Shown here: positions 6,871 through 9,586 of the stretch, one piece after another
How the letters are laid out: every line of letters starts with the position of its first letter
How positions within the stretch are numbered: position 1 is the stretch's first letter
Assembly: GCA_016302525.1 (NCBI GenBank)
Contig: JAEDNJ010000050.1
Location: forward strand, 1 to 9,586
Origin: Phascolarctobacterium sp.
Lineage (GTDB): Bacteria > Bacillota > Negativicutes > Acidaminococcales > Acidaminococcaceae
DNA: 9,586 nucleotides
Direction: 5' to 3'
Notes under the pieces: generated by a model
What the model saw: the letters and a program-made list of their open reading frames with translations, nothing else
The model's database searches: none
Told to the model about the DNA's origin: nothing
Program-made: the position numbers and the translations under genes

Positions 6871-7216
6871 TTGTTAAGCCTATTTCATAAGCCACGTGTA
6901 GAAATATACTACTTTCAGAGTCTATACAGCAAATACTTACTTTTACTACTCTTATTGACCGTTTCACAAGTGATACCGATTCTAAAATCACCTTATAAAA
7001 TTTGAGCTCTTAACTCAATCAATAATATGGCTTCTCGCCACGCCGGCAGCAGCCCCGCCTGTCCGTATGGGCTTAACTGTAAAGCTTTTATTATACATAA
7101 ACGAGGAAGCTATGTCACCTCTAGAGCAAGCTAGGACTTAAGCTAGGCTTATGTACACCCTACAGTGGGCTAAATATTTGCATGAAAGCAGTATGCTTCA
7201 TGACTATATATTTTCG
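6842..7216 (-). ncRNA. Structured regulatory leader, candidate M-box-like (Mg2+) riboswitch
   Basis: A roughly 375-nt untranslated leader from the predicted start near 7216 to the attenuator. It opens with a hairpin (7202-7181, arms CATGAAGCA/TGCTTTCATG with one bulge). Blocks resembling my recollection of the M-box (ykoK/mgtE) consensus then follow in order: AGGTGA (7120-7115), AGCTTCCT (7111-7104), ATACGGA (7068-7062), GGCTGCTGCC (7054-7045), the TGGC-GAGAA-GCCA hairpin (7040-7028) and ATAAGGTGATTTT (6996-6984). Long-range closing pairings are available, for example GTTAAGCC (7077-7070) with GGCTTAAC (6880-6873) or TAAGCCTA (7151-7144) with TAGGCTTA (6882-6875). Near the end, TATCACTTGT can pair with either the block before it or the terminator arm. 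That it is a regulatory leader is fairly sure. The M-box assignment is tentative: I cannot place the conserved 3' GUGCUAAA-type segment, and the target genes are not Mg2+ transporters. Confidence 0.65.
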
Positions 7217-7222
7217 TATTAT

Positions 7223-7251
7223 ATTGTATCATGGCTTTTCTCTTAAAGCAA
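7223..7251 (-). promoter_or_regulatory. Promoter of the polyamine operon leader
   Basis: TTGCTT (7251-7246), a 17-bp spacer, then TACAAT (7228-7223). It sits directly after the stop codon of the upstream gene. A second TATAAT follows at about 7222-7217 but is badly spaced from the -35. Predicted start near 7216. Confidence 0.65.
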
Positions 7252-7256
7252 GAAAT

Positions 7257-8090
7257 TTATTTTAAATAAATCACTCCTAGAGCCCAAAATATACCTAAAA
7301 GTAAGGGCTGGTGCAAAAAATAAATCGCTAAGCTGTGTCTACCTATAGGCTCCAGCCCCTTACAAGGCGACCAGGCAAGCAATTTAGACCGCTTTGCCTT
7401 TAAAAGCTTATAGGCGTAGAAGCCCAGCCAGTACATAAAAATATGCGGCAAAAAGGAAACATAGTCTGAGGAAACAAAGGAGTCATCAGGAAAGCCCCAA
7501 AAGGCGTAGTTTGCCTGATACAGCCATTCGGGCAGCTGATAGCGCCAGCTGCCCCAGCCTACATAGCCCAGCTGCACATGATAGGTGAGGACAAATAACA
7601 GCAGTGACAGAACAAAGCCAGCAGTCGTGTTAACCCTGCTCAGCAGCTGCCACCTTCCTTCCAGCACATAGCTAAGAAGCAAGGCGCTACCCAAAAAGGT
7701 GAGAATCCCATAGTAAATAGCCTCGCTGGGCAAAAAATACACTGTAGCCCAGGTTATACACTGCCCCAAAAAGAGCAGTAGAAATGCCTGCATTAGAGGC
7801 TTATAGTGTTTCAAAAAAGCCCCTCTGCCTTCTACTTTTGCTAGGCTCTGCTCTCTTGTCGCCCTTTGCCCTAAATCTTTCCCTATTTTATCCGCTCTCA
7901 CCGCAAGGCTCATGCCAGCAATATAAATGAAGCTCAGTACGCCGACCTGCTGCCACTGCACCACCCAGGGCAGGTATTGCCAGTCTACAAAGCTGCCGCT
8001 AACAACCTGCATGTCGTAGCAGGCATGAAAGAGCACCATGTTGACAACAGCCACAGCCCTGACGAAATCCAAGAAAGCTAGGCGTTGCAT
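7257..8090 (-). CDS. DUF1624 / heparan-alpha-glucosaminide N-acetyltransferase-like membrane protein
   Basis: Integral membrane protein of 277 residues with about seven or eight hydrophobic segments. The N-terminus RLAFLDFVRAVAVVNMVLFH (3-22) is the hallmark of this family (COG3503, Pfam HGSNAT catalytic domain), with His22 in the position of the conserved membrane histidine. The C-terminal GLEPIGRHSLAIYFLHQP (245-262) is shared with membrane acyltransferases. Family members are thought to move acetyl or acyl groups across the membrane onto sugars, but the bacterial substrate is unknown. The ATG at 8090 lies inside the end of the MATE gene (13-nt overlap), with a purine-rich GGAAAGGG upstream, which suggests translational coupling and shared expression with that exporter. 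No terminator is seen after its stop; the next promoter starts within a few bases. Confidence 0.85.
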   Translation of the reverse strand: MQRLAFLDFVRAVAVVNMVLFHACYDMQVVSGSFVDWQYLPWVVQWQQVGVLSFIYIAGMSLAVRADKIGKDLGQRATREQSLAKVEGRGAFLKHYKPLMQAFLLLFLGQCITWATVYFLPSEAIYYGILTFLGSALLLSYVLEGRWQLLSRVNTTAGFVLSLLLFVLTYHVQLGYVGWGSWRYQLPEWLYQANYAFWGFPDDSFVSSDYVSFLPHIFMYWLGFYAYKLLKAKRSKLLAWSPCKGLEPIGRHSLAIYFLHQPLLLGIFWALGVIYLK

Positions 8091-9448
8091 GAGCTTTTTC
8101 CCTTTCCTGACAATTTTCTGTTAAGCCAGCTTAAGCGGGCTAACAAAAAGGCAGCGCTGCAGATTACACCCAGGGCCAGGCTTTCCCAATAGGCAAAGGG
8201 ACCAAAGCCAAATTTATAGTCCAGCAAAAGCCCGACGGGCAGACAAATCGCCCAATAAGCCAGCACGCTAGCCCAGAAGGTAGCATCTACATCCTTGTAG
8301 CCACGCAGAATTCCCTGAATCGGTGCCGCAATCGTATCGCCACACTGCCAAACTAGGGCAAAAATGATGAACTGCTGCATTAAATGCTGCACATTAGCAT
8401 CACTGCTATAAATTTGTGAGATAAAGCCGCGGCCAAAGAATTCCAGTGACATATAAAAGACGGCAACAGCCACGCTCAGCTGCAGCCCCAGACGGCTATA
8501 AAGCTTGGCTTCGTCAAAGCGCTTGGCTCCGTATTCCACGCCAATAACAATCGTCAGGGCCATGGAAAAGCTTAAAGGAATCATGTAAACCAAGGCCGCA
8601 AAATTCATAGCAGCCTGAAAGGCAGCAATCGTATCCGTGCCAAACTTCGCCATAAAGAAGGCCACTACGCAAAAAACAGCTACTTCTAAAAAGATGGAAA
8701 AGCCCAAGGGAATCCCTATGCGCAGATATTCCCTCAGCTGCCTATAATCCACTGTCAAGCTCTTAGGCAGATACTGCCTAAATTTTGCTACCCTCTTGAC
8801 GGTAAAGAGAAACATCCCCAGCATGAGCCAATAGGTTAAGCCTGTAGCCACGCCAGCCCCCACACCGCCTAAGCGTGGTAGGCCAAGCTTGCCAAAAATC
8901 AGCACATAGTTTAGCAAAGCATTGATAGGCAGAGCCGTCAAATACAGCTTCATGGTCAGATCCGTATGCCCCAGTGTATCAATGAGACTTCGCAGAGGCA
9001 CCGTCAAAAATAAAGGCAGCACACCCAGCCCCACCCCGGCACAGTACCACAGGGCTATACTGTAGACCTCTGGTGTAAGTCCCATCTGTCCAAAAAACAA
9101 GGGTAGCCCTATCACCCCGGCAACAAGCACCAGCAGACTAAAGGCAACAGCCAAGAGCAGACCCTGCTGCAAAATGGTACTAATCTTGGAGCGCTCGTCT
9201 GCACCTAGGGCGTTGGCAATCAGGGGAGTAGCTGCTAGCAGCACCCCGCCTAGACCCGTGTTCACAGGCGCCCAGGCATTGCTGCCAATGGCCGCCCCTG
9301 CTAAATCCACATTGCCCGCCTGTCCCGACATACTAGCATCAAAGAAGCCCATGCCCATGTGTGCCAGCTGCGTGCCTAAAATGGGCAGCATGAGCGTTAT
9401 CAGGTTATGTAATTTTTCTCTATGCTTTGCCTTAAATAAAGCAACCAT
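8078..9448 (-). CDS. MATE family efflux transporter, NorM-like
   Basis: Multidrug and toxin extrusion-type antiporter of 456 residues, the usual length for NorM, with about 12 hydrophobic segments in two homologous halves. The N-terminal LPILGTQLAHMGMGFFDASM (21-40) matches the family's first helix. Asp37 falls where NorM proteins carry the cation-coupling aspartate. It probably exports cationic drugs, metabolites or dyes in exchange for H+ or Na+; the substrate is not readable. The ATG at 9448 has GAGG 5 nt upstream. The 83 nt between it and the preceding gene hold a small CTAGC/GCTAG hairpin (about 9525-9513) and only a weak promoter candidate (TTGAAC at 9503-9498, 18 bp, TATTCG), so it may be read from upstream. 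Its last 13 nt overlap the next gene. Confidence 0.95.
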   Translation of the reverse strand: MVALFKAKHREKLHNLITLMLPILGTQLAHMGMGFFDASMSGQAGNVDLAGAAIGSNAWAPVNTGLGGVLLAATPLIANALGADERSKISTILQQGLLLAVAFSLLVLVAGVIGLPLFFGQMGLTPEVYSIALWYCAGVGLGVLPLFLTVPLRSLIDTLGHTDLTMKLYLTALPINALLNYVLIFGKLGLPRLGGVGAGVATGLTYWLMLGMFLFTVKRVAKFRQYLPKSLTVDYRQLREYLRIGIPLGFSIFLEVAVFCVVAFFMAKFGTDTIAAFQAAMNFAALVYMIPLSFSMALTIVIGVEYGAKRFDEAKLYSRLGLQLSVAVAVFYMSLEFFGRGFISQIYSSDANVQHLMQQFIIFALVWQCGDTIAAPIQGILRGYKDVDATFWASVLAYWAICLPVGLLLDYKFGFGPFAYWESLALGVICSAAFLLARLSWLNRKLSGKGKSSCNA

Positions 9449-9531
9449 AAGAACCTCGTTTCTACGATAAATACGAATACAATTAATAAATTTACTTGTT
9501 CAAAAAGCACTACTAGCTTAGCTAGACATTT

Positions 9532-9586
9532 TCATTCCTCTGCCAGCTCCGACAAATACAGCCAGCGCTCCATGAGCCTGTCTAAA
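9532..9586 (-). CDS. C-terminal end of a probable ABC-F ATPase, 5' part beyond window
   Basis: Only 17 codons and a TGA stop are present, reading LDRLMERWLYLSELAEE. The acidic, leucine-rich helix with MERW-LSE spacing resembles the C-terminal coiled tail of ABC-F proteins, ribosome-associated ATPases often linked to antibiotic tolerance. Same strand as the MATE exporter and 83 nt upstream of it. That a gene ends here is likely from the clean frame; the family call is tentative because so little is visible. Confidence 0.5.
   Translation of the reverse strand, partial: LDRLMERWLYLSELAEE

Noticed and set aside
6842..7216. Leader as tmRNA, RNase P RNA, T-box or lysine riboswitch
   Set aside because: The size fits tmRNA or RNase P, but I see no tRNA-like ends or tag frame, no GAGGAAAGUCC core, no GGGTGGNACCGCG, and no lysine-box core.
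9474..9503. Promoter for the MATE gene (TTGAAC, 18 bp, TATTCG)
   Set aside because: The -10 box is poor and the spacing long; not strong enough to list as a feature.

Overview
The window comes from a low-to-mid-GC Gram-positive-type bacterium. A full-length T-box leader, strong AGGAG/AGGAGG Shine-Dalgarno sites and intrinsic terminators in leader regions all point to Bacillota. The gene content (serC-serA-DUF1015 and a carboxyspermidine-type polyamine route) would fit an anaerobic gut Clostridia or Negativicutes member, but I cannot name the genus. Every gene I can support lies on the minus strand, so the window is described below from right to left, the direction of transcription.

Right end (9586 to 7257): the last 17 codons of a gene resembling the C-terminus of an ABC-F ATPase, then a NorM-like MATE exporter, whose end overlaps by 13 nt a membrane protein of the DUF1624/heparan-alpha-glucosaminide N-acetyltransferase-like family.

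Middle (7251 to 4334): a sigma-A-type promoter followed by an approximately 375-nt leader RNA that ends in an intrinsic terminator only about 22 nt before the next start codon. It drives a two-gene polyamine operon: carboxy(nor)spermidine dehydrogenase (saccharopine dehydrogenase-like) and nspC, carboxy(nor)spermidine decarboxylase. Together these turn aspartate semialdehyde plus a diamine into spermidine or norspermidine. The leader has three mutually exclusive pairing segments and contains, in order, sequence blocks that resemble the Mg2+-sensing M-box (ykoK) riboswitch. This Mg2+/polyamine link is the most interesting part of the window. Just past nspC lies a tandem remnant of the nspC 3' end.

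Left (4120 to 1): a consensus-like promoter, a complete serine-type T-box (specifier UCC, tRNA-end pairing UGGC) with terminator and antiterminator, then serC, serA and a DUF1015 gene that runs off the left edge. SerA and SerC make phosphoserine from 3-phosphoglycerate. No phosphoserine phosphatase is visible, and the DUF1015 product is a conserved partner of unproven function.
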